Shown here piece after piece: positions 44,407 through 56,045 of a DNA stretch of 64,000 nucleotides (its first letter is position 1; each line of letters opens with the position of its first letter). The notes under the pieces are model-generated. The model searched no databases and was not told where the DNA came from. It was given only the letters and a program-made list of their open reading frames with translations. The stretch spans positions 13,941,883 through 14,005,882 of the forward strand of contig NC_092808.1 of NCBI RefSeq assembly GCF_040954645.1, written 5' to 3'. Source of the DNA: Diabrotica undecimpunctata (Eukaryota; Arthropoda; Insecta; Coleoptera; Chrysomelidae). The position numbers and the translations under genes are program-made.

Positions 44407-45590
44407 TTATGTTCTAAACAACACGCTCACAGATTCACAAACACGTACTTCTAATGCTGTTGAAATACTATCGTGTTTATTTTGAACGAGCTTATGGCTC
44501 ACCAGCGAGACTTGCGCATCTGACAGAGGAACGATGCGGCTCACATGAAAGCCATACGCAGTCAAAGTGTTAAGGAGCGCTCCAAGGTATACAAATTCGC
44601 TCACTGCTTCGAGGACGTCGTTTTCTATAACAAGTGGTTGTAGGATTTGTGGCTGCGTGGTTATTTCCATATACTTCGTTGTGTTGGTGTTAATTATTAA
44701 ACCCATTTTTGTAGCTGATTCTTTTAATGCTACATATGCCTCTCATACAGCGTTTTCCGTTCTCCCAACAATATTGATATCAACAGCATAGGCAAGGATT
44801 TGCACTGATTTATTATATATTGAACCAATGATTGTGATTTGTGGCATACGTATTACTTTTTCCAGAGCCAGATTGAATAGTATACAGGAGAGAGTGTTTT
44901 TTTCTAAAATTTGTTTGAGTATTGCCTTCTGATTAATTGTCGATTTACCACTTCTGAAACTAGCCTGCTGTTTTCCTACTATTCGTTCTGATTTCTGATT
45001 ATGGTGCCATACGGTGACATAGTACTGTGGAAAATATTTTATACGCTGCATTTAGAAGCGTAATTCCTCTGTGGTTAGAGCATTCAAAGATATCTTCTTT
45101 TTTGTGTATGGTGCAAAGTATTACAATATTGCAATCATTGGGGAGGGATTTCTGTTTACATATTTCTTTTATAAGCTGCTGTAATGCCATTATGGTATCG
45201 TGGCCACCTTCTTTATATAGTTCAGCTGGGAGATTATCTATTCCTGGTAACTTGTTTCTGGCTAGTTTTTAAGTGCATCTTTAACTTCAAGAATCGTTAA
45301 TGGTTCCTCTTTCTTCTCGTCTATTCCCCTTACCTCATCTCTTTCTTCTTCCAGGTTTTCTTCTTCTTCCTCTATATTAAGTGTCTGATTAAAGCATTCC
45401 ACTAATCCATTCAATATATCTTTTCTTGTTGTTAGTATGTCGCCATTCTGACTTCTGCATTGATTTGTGGTTGCCTTGAATTATTTTCTGTTGATATTAA
45501 CTTTCTTATAGAATGCTCTAAATTCTTTTCCTCTCTTGAAGTTTTCTATACAGATCTTAAATCTTACATTCTTTATATATTTTTTATAAA
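44407..45590 (-). mobile_element. LINE with internal RT deletion
   Basis: From the 5' side: linker (NGDILTTRKDILNGLVE region, EEEEENLEEERDEVRG), TILEVKDALK, then ICKQKSLPNDCNIVILCTIH, SNHRGITLLNAAYKIFSTVL and FRSGKSTINQ. QILEKNTLSCILFNLALEKV shows motif A deleted and finger joined to motif B. YAVDINIVGRTE is motif C with YADD changed to YAVD. GLIINTNTTKYMEITTQ and SEFVYLGALLN follow. The 3' tail is cut near 44407. Several frame changes. Endonuclease absent. Confidence 0.75.
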
Positions 45591-45652
45591 TAAAAATTGA
45601 CGTTTACTCTTTTGCATATTTCGTTTATTATATTTTTTTATCACCAAATTTA

Positions 45653-46325
45653 GGGAGGAATCAGACTGCTCGACCAGACCGACCGTCCACGATCGACCAA
45701 CATTACGAGTCTATGAAAATGTATGCGCAGAGTCAGACTGGTGGACCGTCCATCACTTACAGCGACCGATCGCGATCGTCCAGTTTTGAAATTCGGACTT
45801 GTTGGAATTTTTGATCGTTTGGTCGATGAATATGGAACATTTTGCATTCATTTTTACTGTTCTAAGCAATGACATTGACCATTGACATTTCAAAATTGCT
45901 ATTTAACCTATAAAATTTTTGCTTGCTCATGCGACAATAATTTTGAAATTTAATAGAATCATTTAATAGAATGGGATATAACACAAAGAATTCTTCTTGT
46001 TGGCGTCTTCTTAAAAAAATGCCACGCACCCAAACCGTCCCCTACGCCTACGAAGACATTTTCACATAAATAAGTGATAAACAATTTATCAGAAGAATTA
46101 TCGCTGCTAATTCTATTCATAATTCAATTTTCTACAAAAAGCCCGATAAAATAATATTACAAAAATGTGGTTATGTTGCTACAGCCTCCTGATGTTTTGC
46201 AGTGATTTTGACGGTCGGTCGATAGAACACGAACGAGTAATGTGAGTTTAAAAATAAAAATACAAAAGTTGGTTGATCGCCGTCGGACGGTTGGTCGTGG
46301 TCGGTCGATCAGTCTGATGCCTACC
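45653..46325. mobile_element. 673-bp MITE with TTA duplication
   Basis: TTA flanks both sides (45650-45652, 46326-46328). The left end gggaggaatcagactgctcg and the inverse of the right end ggtaggcatcagactgatcg match at most positions, and both continue into repeated cgaccgacc and cgaccaac words. A TTA/TAA duplication fits PIF/Harbinger. No coding capacity. It sits just upstream of the LINE at 44407-45590. Confidence 0.65.
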
Positions 46326-46329
46326 TTAG

Positions 46330-47230
46330 CATCAACAGCAGTTGTTAGGTCAAAGAGTGTCACGAAAGAGGCTTTTAATTTGCTAATTTTTATGGTCTAT
46401 TACTTCGATTTGAAACCTTGACCACAGCGACGATGATCCGTCAACCAGCAATCTAAACCTGTTCTATTAACGAAACTTAAAGCAGGCCTTATGGGTATGC
46501 AACTCATTATACACTGATGTATATCAATTCATTATAGATTGATGTATATTTTTTTAATGTAACAAGGTCCCTTATTGTAAAGTTTAAATTTAAAAATAAA
46601 AGTTCCAAAATATGATGTTATTAAATAAAATCTGTTCGCTAATTATTAGTTATTTCCAAGTTATTAAGCGAAAAGTGTATAGTTGTTAAAATTAATTAAT
46701 AAAAAAAAAAGTTTGGCGCCATCTACATGTCGCTATGTTTTTAGAAGCTATTATGATGTACAGGCGTTTTAAATGACAATATGATGTATTCAAACAAAAT
46801 TTATTAAACTCTCTTTTACTTAATTGGTTTTAAGTTTAAACTTTGGTAAAATCATTTCTAGTACCGTTATACGTCTTTTTAGTAGATAAACGTTAATAGC
46901 ATTTGGAATCTAATTACCTTTTGGATTTCCGTCGAAATTACACGAAAAGTTTATGGCCTATAATAGTAATAACCGAGCATGATGAAAGGCCTTAACTCAG
47001 AAGTGAGAAACTTACTTGAGTATTGTAATTTAAATTAATATTGTTAAAAAAAACACGAATACGCTCTTTTGACATAAATATATTTATAGATAGAAGAAAC
47101 TTCGAGGATGGAGATTGATATTATACATAATAGCGAATGAAAAATTACAAAATATGGACCAGATCTTTGAAATTTGTAGACCAGACCTTTTTTTTATTTC
47201 ACATTACTCGGCTGCTTTTGTGTTCCAAAA
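46330..47230. other. no gene seen
   Basis: AT-rich. A 25-base unit around attcattatannntgatgtatat is duplicated at 46504-46553. Confidence 0.4.
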
Positions 47231-47234
47231 GGAA

Positions 47235-47690
47235 CACAAAAGGAATAGGGCAAACCATGATTGAATCAATTCTTTGTTATGGCTCTGAAGTATGGACAAT
47301 TAATGCAGACCTGAAGAGAAGATTGTTGGCAGTTGAAATGGATTATTTAAGAAGAAGTGCTAGAACATCAAGGCAGGAAAGGAAGAAAAACGAATCTATA
47401 AGAAATAACATGAATGCTACAGCAACGGTCATTGATAGAATAGAAAGAAGAGGTTCAAAATGGTTTGGACACCTATTGAGAGTGCCTGACGAACGTTGGC
47501 CCCAAAAACTTCACAAATCGAGGTAGAACTCGAGGTAGAACTCGAGAGGTAGAACTCGACGTTCATTAAATGAAGGAATTAGAAGAGCGATGGAATCGAG
47601 AGGTTTGGAGGAGGAGCATGATTTGGACCGGCAGGATTGGCGGAGGAGAACGGGAATACGGCGATAGCCGTCTCCAAAATGTATCGTATT
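47235..47690 (+). mobile_element. LINE group G-like, 3' end fragment
   Basis: Reads QTMIESILCYGSEVWTINAD, VEMDYLRRSARTSRQERKKN, ATVIDRIERRGSKWFGHLLR and VPDERWPQKL. After a triplicated 12-bp unit it gives RTRRSLNEGIRRAM and DRQDWRRRTGIRR in another frame. This matches the tail of the group G copies (WYGHVKRM, RRRRGKPS). It is 5'-truncated. Confidence 0.75.
47519..47557. repeat. 12-bp tandem repeat in LINE coding sequence
   Basis: cgaggtagaact occurs twice back to back (47519-47542), then cgagaggtagaactcg. It replaces the Arg-rich GRPRR part and shifts the frame. Confidence 0.8.
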
Positions 47691-47694
47691 TACA

Positions 47695-49140
47695 AGTTGG
47701 ATTAATGTCAAACGTCAATAATCTTATTTTAACCATCAATTGTGGCTTATTCCTTATTTTCCATCCTTACAGCGGCCACCCCACTTTCGGAGTACGGTAC
47801 GTGCGACGGTCAAATGCGCACAAGTAAGAGATGGTGGTTTTAGTTGGTAGGCAGGATAATAGATACCTGAATCTTTGGCACTGCTATCTTTAGTACTTTT
47901 AATTAAACTAAAACCCCAATTTTAGGAACTCAAAATCGAGGTAGCATAAAAAAAACTTCAACCCCGCCACCCCTCAGACAAATTCTGGGTATGCCAATGT
48001 GCAATAGTATTACGTTTTTGCCACTAGGTGGTGTGATTATCTCATTTTTGACCGTTACCTGACAAACCTCTTTTTTTCACTAATATCTTTCATATCTAAT
48101 TCACATTATATTTTAATTAAAAAGTAAAATGACACAGGAAATAGCTTCAGAACAATATAGAGAAATATCCGTTTTCCAATAATAAATAATATTTTATTCC
48201 TCGAGACAACTTCGTGTTCAAAAGAACTCATGTACTTCAATAATTATCCTGATCAAACACTACAAAAAACGATAGAATCTTAATAAGAAACCGTTCTTCT
48301 AATCCCAGTAGATGTAACAGTAAGTAAGTACATTTTTTAGATTTAAAAAAGAATTAAATATTACACATTATCAATAAAAATCTAACGCAAATCTCTCATA
48401 AATAAACTTCACCATGAGCAAAGAAAGCCGGTTACTCCATTCCACACTTGGATTTTCGGAATAAATTAACAGTCTATTAACACTATTACTAACATAAATT
48501 AAAAATATTTCTTTTGAAATTTAATTAAAAGTTCCAACACGTAATCATTAAAGCTTCATTTTTATTGTTGAATTGAACATCTGCCTATAAAATATGTCAA
48601 AATATGAATAATAATTAAATATGTAGGTAATGTAATTTATATATATTTATTTTTAAAAATTACAGGTGTTGGCTGTATGGAAAAACGGTAGAAACGGTAG
48701 AAGACCTGGGATCGATACCGGGTTGTACGTTGGCGAAAACGTCTTACATAGATACTTTTAAAATTTCTAAATGCCCAAGGTTGTCTCAGCTTGAATAAAA
48801 TGAGTATTGAGGCTTGAAAAACACAGAGCTATACGAGTATATGTCGTAGTCTCTTAGACAATCGGCTTTTTAGCTAAGAAACCAGTAACTTGGCTAAGTA
48901 GCGTTACTAGAACTAATGAAATTCAATGCCTGCGCCCCTCTTTTCTATAATACCGAAAAAGCCAGCTTTCTGGGCAATTTTGGTCTATCAGAAAATCATG
49001 TTCCTTAGTTGAATTACCCCAAATTTGTTTGAAAAAATGTTTGTAATGGTTTTATACAGTATGATGCAAATGTATGAAATAGATTCATTATTTCAGAAAC
49101 AGGCGACATTAAAAAAAATCTTAAAACACGTCAATTTTAA
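47695..49140. other. no gene seen; one tRNA-like promoter pair
   Basis: AT-rich with no supported frame. At 48670-48719 an A-box-like ttggctgtatgg is followed 39 bases on by a B-box-like ggatcgatacc, as in tRNA-derived SINEs. The surrounding sequence does not fold as a tRNA by eye. Confidence 0.3.
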
Positions 49141-49144
49141 TTTT

Positions 49145-49146
<2 letters not shown>

Positions 49147-49234
<88 letters not shown>
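49147..49234. repeat. (TA)n microsatellite
   Basis: About 44 TA units, upstream of the remaining left flank of the pogo-like gene interrupted at 49324. Confidence 0.9.
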
Positions 49235-49241
<7 letters not shown>

Positions 49242-49323
49242 TGGACATTATGCCATCAGTGTCGGTGTAATGACGTAATCGACGATTTTTTTAAATAAAT
49301 AGTCATATTATAATGGTGCATGT

Positions 49324-51628
49324 TGAATCAGAAGTTGGCATCAAAATACCAATAATAACATCTTTCCCTCGACCTAGGTGGAGCTTTAAAAAAGCAGACT
49401 GGGCAACTTTTACTGAGAGATTGGACAAATGTTTGGGATGGATAACCCCAACACGTGAAAACTACATGAGATTTGTTGGCGCGGTTATCTCTACAGCGAA
49501 GAAAACTATACCCAGGGTATATCGTAAAGAGTATGTCCCAGGATGGGATGAAAAATGTGAGAAATTATATCAATAATACAACGAAAGCCAAGACCGAGAA
49601 ATTGCGGACGAACTACTGCACAGTTTGGATGCACCCAGACGACAAAAATGGATGGAAACTGTGGAAAAACTAGACTTTAGTAAATCAAGCAGAAAAGCAT
49701 GGTTCTTACTTAGAAAACTTGGTAGTAGTAGACACACAACTAGAGATAAAGTACCAATAGTTCCCAATAGAGTGGCCTCCCACATTGTAGCTACCTTAAG
49801 AGCATCTAGAGATCGTGACCACACCACCAAAGTAAAGCAAGAACTAAAAATACTGAAGTCTGAATGCCCGCTCACATCTCAATACTCTGAAGCGTTTACT
49901 CTAGAAGAAATTAACTCAGCAATATCAGAAGTTAAGTCTGGAAAGGCACCCGGCTTCGATAAAATTCATCCAGAATTTTTACTCCACTGTAGCAAATATG
50001 CTAGGAAATGGCTGGTTGATTTCTATACAGATATAATAAAATCAGGGGAAATCCCCTCTTCACTAAAAAGGGCCTCCATTATAGCCATATTAAAACCGGG
50101 AAAGGCAAATGATCAGCCTCAAAACTACCGACCGATTGCACTGCTGAGCTGTGTCTATAAACTGTTGGAACGATTAATCTACAACAGAATTAGTAAAAAC
50201 ATATTTGAATTGATACCTATTGAGCAAGCAGGGTTCGGACCTAACCGCAGCTGCACAGATCAGATCCTATCCCTAACAACACATATTGAAGCAGGTTTTC
50301 AAAGACAACAAAAAACATCCGTTGCTTTCATTGACCTATGAGCTGCATACGATACCGTCTGGAGACAAGGACTAATCTGCAAACTAATCCGTGCCATCCC
50401 GTGTCAAAAGATAACTAGACTCATTGATAGCATGCTCACCGACAGACCTTTCCAAGTCACAATGGGCAACTCTAAAAGTGTCCAAATGAAGCTCAGCAAT
50501 GGACTGCCACAGGGATCTGTTTTGGCACCCTTACTGTTTAATTTATACATCGCGGACCTACCTAGGACAAATTCGCAGAAATTTGGCTACGCTGACGACT
50601 GGGCCATTGCAGCAAGACATAATAACATGGCAGTTACAGAAACAATACTAACGGATGACCTTGCCATTATGGGAGAATACTTTCGCAAATGGAGGCTACG
50701 GCCTAATGTGAAGAAAACCGAAGTGTGCTGTTTCCATCTAAATAATGCCCAAGCCAACAAAAAACTGTCCGTTCACTTTGAAGACAGACTACTAACTCAT
50801 AACTCAACACCAAAATATCTTGGAGTAACTCTTGACAGAACTTTAAATTTTAAAGAACACCTACAAAGAACGGCAGCAAAACTGAAAACGCGAAATAATA
50901 TAATCCAAAAGCTATGTGGTACCACATGGGGGTCCTCAGCCTCCGTACTCAGATCATCTGCTATCGGACTTGTATACTCGACAGCTGAATATGCTTTCCC
51001 AGTATGGCTCAATAGCAAACACACAAAGATTATTGACACCCAATTAAACCAGACAATGCGAATCATTTCAGGTACAATTAGACCAACACCCAACTATTGG
51101 CTTCCCATCCTGAGTCACATTCCACCGCCGAAACTACGAAGAAGTCACTCCCTTCTCAGAGAATATCGAAAAATCCAGTCTAACCATCAACTACCTATCC
51201 ACCATGATAAGCTTGATATCGAAATGAACAGACTGCGCTCCAGATATCCTGTCATGTTAAGGGCCACCTCCTTACATCAGGAACATTTCGACCTCACCAA
51301 CGCTTGGAGAAGACAATGGGAGCGTGACTCACCACAGGAAGCACAGCAAATGGCCTGTATCGATCAGAAACCGCCAGATTTTGAACTGACCCGGAGTACA
51401 TGGACAACGCTAAACAGAATAAGAACAAGAAGCGGTAGATGTGCTGACAGCTTACATAAATGGGGAAAAGCCCTTACTTCGGAGTGTGACTGTGGTGCGC
51501 AACGACAGACCGTCCGTCACATTGTTGAAGAATGCCCCCGAAGGCGGTTCCCTGGAGTTTTTGACGAGTTCCTGAATGCGACCGAAAATGTTTTAGACTA
51601 TATTAATGCATTAGATGTTCGTTTGTAA
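49324..51628 (+). pseudogene. LINE reverse transcriptase, two nonsense codons
   Basis: A single frame of about 768 codons is interrupted only by TAA at 49574 and TGA at 50339. Motifs: APGFDKIHPEFLL, NYRPIALLSCVYKLLE, QAGFGPNRSCTDQ, motif A FIDLxAAYDTVWR (the TGA is its fifth residue), motif B GLPQGSVLAPLLFN, motif C FGYADDWAIA, KYLGVTLDRTL. The tail holds CDCGAQRQTVRHIVEECPRR, a cysteine/histidine motif near the end. This block set resembles Jockey-type elements of invertebrates. Two read-through events would be needed for a full product, so I treat it as dead. Confidence 0.85.
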
Positions 51629-51700
51629 TACTCCATGTAATGTTTTATATTGCTTTTTAAATATGTGTTCTTATTGTATGCCATACGATAAATAAATAAA
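49324..51700 (+). mobile_element. LINE (Jockey-like) inserted with a 14-bp TSD
   Basis: The 14-bp duplication ataatggtgcatgt flanks it (49310-49323, 51701-51714). The 3' end is taaataaataaa. It is 5'-truncated within the region after the endonuclease. The target is a pogo-like transposase gene: the flanks join as YYNGACEAWLLNHPG. The exact duplication and almost open frame show it is a young insertion relative to its target. Confidence 0.85.
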
Positions 51701-51714
51701 ATAATGGTGCATGT

Positions 51715-52961
51715 GAAGCTTGGCTACTGAATCATCCAGGAGCGCCCATCGCAATATACAATATCGCTGAGTTGGTTGATACAGCACACGATAAAGCTCT
51801 CGTACCTCAAAAAATTCGGTCAGGCTTTGAAAAAGCAAGGATATGTTCCTTCAATCCAAATATTTTAGGAGAGAGCGAATTTCTTGGATCGGCAGTGACA
51901 GATCGTTGTATGGAAATTGTAGAAGAGGAGTCCGTCAATAACGTTCTTCCAGGACCATCGGCTGTAAACTCTATTCCTCTAGACCCAAGTCCTGAAACAC
52001 CCTCTAGAACTACCAAAGAAAATAAAAATTTCGTTTCACCAGAGGTTGCAAGGATATCCTAAGGCGAAGGCAAGAAAAGTTAAATTAAAAGTAGGATCCT
52101 CACAAGCACGCCTGAGAAAGATGCCCTCGAAGCAAGACGGAACCAGTTGGTTTCGTCGACAATGAAACAGACACTTACACGTGTTGTGGATATTGAGAGT
52201 TCTTCGGATGAAAGTGAACCAGTTTTTAATTTGGAGAAAGTGATGATAACGATGATTCTTGGATAGGATGGTGGTGGATGATGAAGCATTTAACTGAAAT
52301 CGTGATCCAGTAGAGGGTGACTATGTTTTAGTGAGATTCAAAGAAAAGTCCAAAAATATATTTTACGTGGGACAATTTAATCGTGCAATAATTCAGAAGT
52401 AGAGGTCAATTTTATGCGCAAAAACAAGAAAATAGGTGCCTCGTGTTTCGTATTTCCCACTGTTCCTGATATTGCTTTCGTGGAGAAAGAAGACGTCAGA
52501 TTTGTTCTTCCAAATCGAACACCATTTCGCAATAACAAGAGGCTGACAGCATCTTACAATAAATTTGAAATAAATTTTGGTTATCTAGACGTTCACTAAT
52601 TAGCCTTCATTTCAGATATCTGCTCTTATGTTTTCTTGGGAAATATATAAGTATTTTACAAAGTTATATTGACTATTTTTTTTTATTTTTATTATCGAAC
52701 TATGGAATATATCATGTGTCTCACTGTGTACTAGTAACATGTCTCAATGTGTACCAGGGGTGGTACACACTGAGACATGCGCAAGGTTGTTTTTAAAGTT
52801 ACATAACTTTCTTGAATTAAAACTACAGGCCTTTATATTTGTGGAAGTGATACATAAAATACCAAAAATCATTATGGCTGAAGCTGTCAGTTCTTATCGA
52901 TGATTAAAAAAATTATATCGCCAATAATTCATTTTTTGTCTCACTGTGTACCACCTTCCCC
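51715..52961 (+). pseudogene. pogo-like transposase C-terminal half
   Basis: Continues the gene cut at 49323: EAWLLNHPGAPIAIYNIAEL, VPQKIRSGFEKARICSFNPN and EFLGSAVTDR, the part after the DDE core. A Ser/Pro-rich linker follows, then (frame changed) TSTPEKDALEARRNQL and an acidic VVDIESSSDESEP. A last domain starts GDYVLVRFKEKSKNIFYVGQ and ends CFVFPTVPDIAFVEKEDVRF with YNKFEINFGYLDV at 52598. The right end is probably tgtgtaccaccttcccc before TA at 52962. Words gtctcantgtgtac repeat near that end at 52718, 52741, 52761 (inverted) and 52939. Confidence 0.7.
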
Positions 52962-53078
52962 TACATTAAATTTATTAGCTTCCATATTTCGTTTAATAAA
53001 CATGTTTTAGTAAGCCGAAATGGGTGTTTCATTTGTATATTAATCTGGGTAGAGTTTTAGTCATTAAATTTAAGAATA

Positions 53079-55252
53079 GAGGAGATCCTTGTACTTTGAG
53101 ACCGCTTGTACTTTGAAACGTTCGGACTTTTACAGCATACTAGCGGTTCAGATGCATTAACTAGTTATATAACGTTCCTATAGTTTTAAGCAATATATTT
53201 TCTTAGTTTTTGCAGAGAATTGTGTTTATTTTGAGTAATAAAAAGCGAATATTTTAAACATGTGATTAGCGTGTACTTTGAAACGTTGTCTGAATTGTAC
53301 TTTGGACCATGTTCCAAAGTACACCGACGTGGTCCAAAATACAAGTTGTATGGACTGTAGACGGTTATAAAAATTTAAACGCTTATTTTTTGGCTTACAG
53401 ATGCCGAGAAGCAAAACAGACGTTAAAAGAATAAAACCTGTAGCCGAAAATGCTGCTAATGCTGTATTGCAAAAACAACTCAGTCTAAGACAAGCCAGCG
53501 CAGACCTTAAAGTATCTAAAGCAACCTTATGCAGACATCTTAAGAAACACAGAGAATCTGGACAAGAACATTTTGTATATAGTGCATCACAAGACGTTAA
53601 GTTAGTCTTTACGAAACAGCAAGAGGAACAGCTACTAAAGTATGTTACCATTTGTGCCAAGATGCATTACGGCCTCTCAACTATCGAATTAAGAAAGTTA
53701 GCATATAATTACATACGTGTAAATAATATTGATTGTCCCTCTTCCTGGGATACAAACCAAGAAATGGGAAAGGAGTGGTACAGGTAAAAAAAGTTTTGCA
53801 TTTTTTTGGTCGTAAGAGTAAATAAAAATACATAATAATAATAAATAAAAATAAATAAAACATACAAATTCAAGTACTGACAACAAATCACTACTGATTG
53901 TCGACAATCATGAGAGCCACATTTCAGTGGAAGCTTTAAATTTAGCAAAATCATCGGAGTCGTCATGCTTACCTTTCCACCTTACCCCAGCCACAAGCTA
54001 CAACCGTTAGATAGGTCGGTTTTCGGGCCTCTAAAGAAATATTATAATACAGCTTGTTCCGACTGGCTAATTGCAAATCCTGCAAAAATGATGACAATCT
54101 ATGATATTGCTGAGTGTGTTGGGAATGCATATCCACAGGCATTTACACAGAAAAATATCCACTCTGGTTTTACCGTTTCTGGAATTTTTCCATTCAACCA
54201 AAACATTTTCGAGGAGCACGAATTTCTCAGTTCATATGTTACGGATAGGCCACCAGTTGCCGAAGAGTCAAGAAATAATCAAAATACCTCCGAAACTAAT
54301 AGTTCCTCGAATATTTCTGTAAAGGGTCTAGGAATGCCTTCAGGAACAACTAGTATGTTTAATGATTCTAGTTCTTCCTTAGTATCCAATGAATTAAATC
54401 AACATAAAAGCCCCGAACAAATTCGCCCGCTTCCTAAGGCAGCTGCGGGGAAATTTACGAAGAAAGGAGGTAAGAAACTAGGGCGCTGTAGAATAGTTAC
54501 AGATACCCCAGAGAAGAACGAGATTGAAATGATGGCGCTCCTTAAAACCACGAAGAATTTTGTTTCAAAAAAAAACAAAAAGCAACCAAAAAGGTTCTTG
54601 ATAGTAGTTCTGATCAAGATGTAATAAAAGAAAGCGAAATAACATGCGACGACTCACTAGATGACGTGGATTTTGCCAATGCAGAAGAGGAAGATAAAGA
54701 TTTTCTTGAGTCTGGCAACAAGCCCTGCGTGGGAGATTTTATTTTAGCATAAATTGCAACAAAAAAGACAAAACGATATTTTGTTGCTAATGTCGTTGGA
54801 GTGAATGATGATGGGTTTAAAGTTAGATACCTAAAAAGAAGTAACTTTGCCGCCAAATTTCTTTTCCAAAATGACACTGTCTATGACTTGCCTGACGAAG
54901 ATATGGTGATGAAACTAAGAGCCCCTTTAGTAGTGGGGGGCACTGCCAGAAGAAATGTTGAGATGACATTTTCTATCGATTTATCTGCATTTAACGTCCA
55001 ATAAATAAGCGTTTCAAAGTACACATACTTATGTTCCAAAGTACCAACCTCGGTGTGTACTTTGAGACCTTTAGGATATGGTGAATTTTTCTGTATTCAT
55101 AAGCATATTTGCCATTAGAATAAATATTTTATTTTTTTATTTGTTTACTTAAAGATACTCTATTTAAAAAAAATCTCAGTTCGAAATCAAATTTAAAAAC
55201 TACTGAAACCTGCTTTTATTTAAAAACCGTTCCAAAGTACAAGGATCTCCCC
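53079..55252 (+). mobile_element. complete-ended pogo-like transposon
   Basis: TA flanks both sides (53077-53078, 55253-55254). The ends are inverted repeats of about 26 bp: gaggagatccttgtactttg at the left and ggggagatccttgtactttg as the inverse of the right. The word gtactttgaaac or its inverse occurs at least nine times near the two ends (53091, 53108, 53274, 53300, 53313, 55012, 55033, 55056, 55228). Length is 2,174 bp. It encodes one damaged transposase (53401-55004). Confidence 0.85.
53401..55004 (+). pseudogene. pogo-like transposase with barrel-like C-terminal domain
   Basis: The intact N-terminus (53401-53787) is MPRSKTDVKRIKP, a Psq HTH (LSLRQASADLKVSKATLCRH) and a CENPB-type HTH start (FTKQQEEQLLKYVTICAKMH). 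About 200 codons with the first catalytic Asp are missing. The gene resumes at about 53885 with LLIVDNHESHISVEALNLAK (second Asp), then, after a frame change, LTFPPYPSHKLQPLDRSVFG (third Asp) and IHSGFTVSGIFPFNQNIFEE. A Ser- and Lys-rich linker leads to VGDFILA, TKKTKRYFVANVVGVNDDGF, KVRYLKRSNFAAKFLF and a final LSAFNVQ. A TACAG|GTAAAA at 53783 could be a splice donor. The C-terminal domain matches that of the element at 51715-52961. Confidence 0.75.
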
Positions 55253-55254
55253 TA

Positions 55255-55984
55255 TTGTAGGCTACTGCTAGCAAAACAATGCCAAATATATAATGACACA
55301 AAAGAACTGAACATTTTGCAAATAAGAATTGTTGAAACTTGATTACCCTCGTATATTTTCCACTTTTCGTGATTTATTGCAAAAAATCACGATACAAAAA
55401 TGGTGTAAAACGAAGATGGACGTCCGAAGTATAAACATAAATCCCGGCTTTAGATAACCAAGCATACGCATCAGTTTAATGTATTTACAAAAAAATCAAT
55501 TAAAATTCCAGGCCCATAACGCTGCATATACATAATCCTCTATCAAGTTGCAACAATAAAGACGTTCTTTCACGCAAGACTTTTACGTTTAAGTGGACTT
55601 TGAAGCACCGTGAAAAGCGAAAGAAGGCTAAATTCTATTATCACGGATTCAAGAGAAACTCTTTAGTGCACTGATGGATAATAAAATCGAACACCGTCGT
55701 AATATAACATTTAAACGAACATGTAACATTACTATTTAGTAAACCATAAAATATATAAACAAAACAAAAATCTCGAAACTACTTAATATAAAAAAACTGA
55801 ACGATGAGTCTACAAAAAACTATATCAAAGTAGGCTAGCACAATAAGTAGAACAACAAAGAATCACGTGGGAAGGACATATCGAAATTAGTTGGGAAAAA
55901 ATTAAAACCAACATAAAAAATAGAGGTAAGACAGGTTTTTAAAGGAAAAGAAATAAATAGGAACAAGCAAAAACTTACACCTTG
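55255..55984. other. no gene seen
   Basis: AT-rich. A small hairpin tcgtgatttattgcaaaaaa with inverse tcacga is at 55369-55392. Confidence 0.4.
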
Positions 55985-56045
55985 GTATTTTTCTTCTTCT
56001 TCTTCCTCTTTATGAGCAATTCTGCTTGTTCATTGGCGGATTATA
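55985..56045 (-). mobile_element. LINE group B 3' UTR fragment
   Basis: About 60 bases (gaagaagaagaaa tail; tgaacaagcagaattgct) are almost identical to the 3' end of the group B fragment at 11285-11345. It abuts a plus-strand LINE endonuclease piece. Confidence 0.65.

Noticed and set aside
46157..46400. FDLTTAVDAK resembling RT motif A
   Set aside because: Only ten residues match, with no flanking RT blocks; part of the frame is inside a MITE.
49313..49323. ATG at 49313 as the start of the LINE protein
   Set aside because: Those bases belong to the target-site duplication, so the start is accidental.
53226..53660. 144-codon minus-strand frame
   Set aside because: Antisense of the Psq helix-turn-helix exon of the pogo-like transposase.
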